Shown: piece by piece, positions 3,882-5,694 of the stretch
How the letters are laid out: the number at the start of each line of letters is the position of its first letter
How positions within the stretch are numbered: the stretch's first letter is position 1
DNA from: DATKIY01 sp035543875
GTDB taxonomy: Bacteria > Actinomycetota > Actinomycetes > JAHEKZ01
Assembly: GCA_035543875.1 (NCBI GenBank)
Contig: DATKIY010000234.1
Span: 1 to 5,694, forward strand
Length of the DNA: 5,694 bases
Direction of reading: 5' to 3'
Translations under genes and position numbers: made by a program
The notes under the pieces: model-generated
Databases searched by the model: none
What the model saw: only the letters and a program-made list of their open reading frames with translations
What the model was told of the DNA's origin: nothing

Positions 3882-5694
3882 ATGGGTCACTACAAGGCGA
3901 ACCTGCGGGATATCGAGTTCATGCTGTTTGAGGTCCTCGGGCGAGGCGAAATCCTGGGTCAAGGCCGGTTTTCCGACCTCGATCAAGAGACCGCGGACGC
4001 GCTCTTGCGGGAGATCGAGCACCTGGCCACGACAACCCTGGCCGACGCTTTCGAAGCTGGCGACCGGACGCCGCCAGTCTTTGATCCCGCGACGCACGCG
4101 GTCACGATGCCGGAGGCCTTTAAGCAGGCATTCGCCGCATACATGGACGGTGGCTGGGCCGATCTAGATCTGCCGCAGGAGTTCGGCGGCTCACCCACCC
4201 CACCGTCGGTTCGCTGGGCGATCGCGGAGATGGTCCTCGGGTCGAACCCGGGCGTCCACTTCTACTCGACGGGTCCGGCGTTCGCTCACCTGTTCTGGGC
4301 GCTCGGCACCGACGAGCAGAAGCGATGGGCGAGGACGTGGGCCGAGAGACGCTGGGGCGCGACGATGGTTCTCACCGAGCCAGACGCAGGAAGTGACGTC
4401 GGCGCGGGCCGCACCAAAGCGACGCGGCAAGAAGATGGTTCGTGGCACATCACCGGTGTCAAGCGCTTCATCACTTCGGCTGAACACGACATGAGCGACA
4501 ACATCATTCACTTGGTGCTCGCACGACCGGAAGGTGCAGGGCCAGGAACCAAGGGGTTGTCGCTCTTCTTCGTCCCGAAGTTTCATGTCGACTGGGACAC
4601 TGGTCAACTAACTGAACGAAACGGCGTCTATGCAACAAACGTCGAGCACAAGATGGGATTGAAGGTCTCCACGACATGCGAACTAACTTTCGGTGACCAA
4701 CAACCTGCAGTTGGTTGGCTCGTCGGAGAAGTCCATGACGGAATCGCGCAGATGTTCCACGTCATTGAATTTGCTCGAATGATGGTGGGGACTAAAGCAA
4801 TCGCAACGTTGTCGACCGGCTACCTCAATGCGCTCGAGTACACGAAGACTCGCGTGCAAGGTGCCGATCTCACCCAGTCAACCGACAAGTCAGCACCACG
4901 CGTCACCGTCATTCACCACCCAGACGTACGCCGCTCGCTCATGACTCAGAAGGCCTACAGCGAAGGCCTGCGAGCCCTCATGCTCTACACCGCGTCGATC
5001 CAGGACGCAGTCATTCTGAAGGAAGATGCCGGCGAGTCTGCTGAAACCGAGCACGCGCTCAATGATCTGTTGCTACCTGTCGTCAAGGGATACGGCTCTG
5101 AGAAGTCATACGCACTCTTGGCTGAGTCGCTCCAGTGTTTCGGCGGCTCAGGCTACCTGCAGGACTACCCGCTCGAGCAGTACATTCGGGACGCAAAAAT
5201 TGACACGCTGTACGAGGGGACCACAGCAATTCAAGGGCTCGACCTATTCTTCCGGAAGATGGTGCGGAACAATTTCCAGGCCGTTACCGCGATCGGCCAG
5301 GAAATCGCGGAGTTTGCCAAGGGCGAAGCAGGAAACGGCGCGCTTGCTGGCGAACGAGAGAACCTCGGCAGAGCGCTAGAAGATGTCCAAACCATGATCG
5401 GCGCGATGGCTGGTTTCGCTATGTCGTCCGGCGCATCACCAACCGAGCTGTACAAGGTCGGCCAAAACACCACGCGACTGCTGTTTGCCGTCGGTGACCT
5501 TGTCGTTGGTTGGCTCTTGCTACGCCAGGCTGAGGTGGCGCTCAATGCACTGCCGAAGGCGAGCGGCTCCGATCACGACTTCTACACCGGCAAAGTGGCG
5601 GCCGCGCGTTGGTTCAGCAACCAAGTGCTACCAGTGTTGAGTTCCGAACGAGCGCTCGTCGAGGCGACGACCAATGACGTCATGGACGTCCCCG
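3882..5694 (+). CDS. fadE5: FadE5-like long-form acyl-CoA dehydrogenase (last few residues outside window)
   Basis: 604 codons are visible. The family member I recall, mycobacterial FadE5, is about 611 residues, so only a few residues are missing. The flavoenzyme makes the first oxidation of fatty acyl-CoA beta-oxidation, forming a trans-2-enoyl-CoA and passing electrons to electron-transfer flavoprotein. The N-terminus MGHYKANLRDIEF is typical of this long form. Further landmarks are the FAD/substrate stretch TEPDAGSDVG (165-174), WHITGVKRFITS (188-199), EGAGPGTKGLSLFFVPKF, EHKMGLKVS, FARMMVGTKAIATLSTGYLNALEY, HHPDVRRSLMTQKAY, GGSGYLQDYPLEQYIRDAKID and LYEGTTAIQ, whose E445 is the likely catalytic base. 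About 130 residues follow as the extra helical C-terminal domain. GGAGG at 3869-3873, 8 nt before the ATG, fixes the start. Codon third-position GC falls sharply after about 4560. A broad medium-to-long chain range is inferred from FadE5. Confidence 0.95.
   Translation, partial: MGHYKANLRDIEFMLFEVLGRGEILGQGRFSDLDQETADALLREIEHLATTTLADAFEAGDRTPPVFDPATHAVTMPEAFKQAFAAYMDGGWADLDLPQEFGGSPTPPSVRWAIAEMVLGSNPGVHFYSTGPAFAHLFWALGTDEQKRWARTWAERRWGATMVLTEPDAGSDVGAGRTKATRQEDGSWHITGVKRFITSAEHDMSDNIIHLVLARPEGAGPGTKGLSLFFVPKFHVDWDTGQLTERNGVYATNVEHKMGLKVSTTCELTFGDQQPAVGWLVGEVHDGIAQMFHVIEFARMMVGTKAIATLSTGYLNALEYTKTRVQGADLTQSTDKSAPRVTVIHHPDVRRSLMTQKAYSEGLRALMLYTASIQDAVILKEDAGESAETEHALNDLLLPVVKGYGSEKSYALLAESLQCFGGSGYLQDYPLEQYIRDAKIDTLYEGTTAIQGLDLFFRKMVRNNFQAVTAIGQEIAEFAKGEAGNGALAGERENLGRALEDVQTMIGAMAGFAMSSGASPTELYKVGQNTTRLLFAVGDLVVGWLLLRQAEVALNALPKASGSDHDFYTGKVAAARWFSNQVLPVLSSERALVEATTNDVMDVP

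Noticed and set aside
4191..4607. Minus-strand frame of 138 codons inside fadE5
   Set aside because: It is opposite conserved acyl-CoA dehydrogenase motifs. The product is Arg/Val/Pro-rich, as expected of a GC-rich shadow frame.
1..5694. A defence system, CRISPR array, mobile element or biosynthetic cluster
   Set aside because: There are no repeat-spacer arrays, transposase, integrase, toxin-antitoxin or nuclease motifs. The genes are ordinary metabolic, membrane and secreted functions at unrelated junctions.

Overview
The window looks like an ordinary chromosomal stretch from an actinobacterium of moderately high GC. The evidence is GTG starts, GGAG-type ribosome sites, C- or G-ending codons in most genes, a long FadE5-type acyl-CoA dehydrogenase, an actinobacterial-type secreted GH114 glycosidase, and a tiny Lys-rich protein of a kind I recall from actinobacterial genomes. 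I cannot name the genus from sequence alone. I see no tRNA, rRNA, CRISPR array, insertion sequence, phage gene or attachment site.

Layout. The left third is read from the minus strand: a P-loop kinase-like ATPase (808-1431), then, 43 nt downstream, a FAD/NAD(P)H ferredoxin-reductase-like flavoprotein cut off by the window's left edge (764 to 1). Diverging from the ATPase is a 44-residue basic protein (1532-1666, +). It converges tail to tail with a six-helix membrane protein (1663-2388, -), and the two stop codons share one CTAG. A GNAT acetyltransferase of the YidJ type (2468-2776, +) diverges from the membrane protein. A secreted GH114 endo-alpha-1,4-polygalactosaminidase-like enzyme follows (2873-3694, +). 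The right third holds an almost complete FadE5-like acyl-CoA dehydrogenase (3882 to the edge, +), which lacks only its last few residues.

The genes do not form one pathway. The ATPase and reductase may be co-transcribed. The rest appear to be separate units divided by divergent or convergent junctions. The richest non-coding stretch is 3695-3881. In order it carries overlapping alternative hairpins after the glycosidase, a four-tract G-quadruplex motif, a -35/-10 pair starting one base after the last G-tract, and two near-identical imperfect palindromes 25 bp apart. Those palindromes overlap the spacer and the predicted start of fadE5 transcription, which suggests repressor control of beta-oxidation.

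The most interesting points are the fadE5 control region, a G-[STA]-x-x-F motif in all six helices of the membrane protein, and a sharp drop in third-position GC inside fadE5. I found no convincing new multi-gene system.
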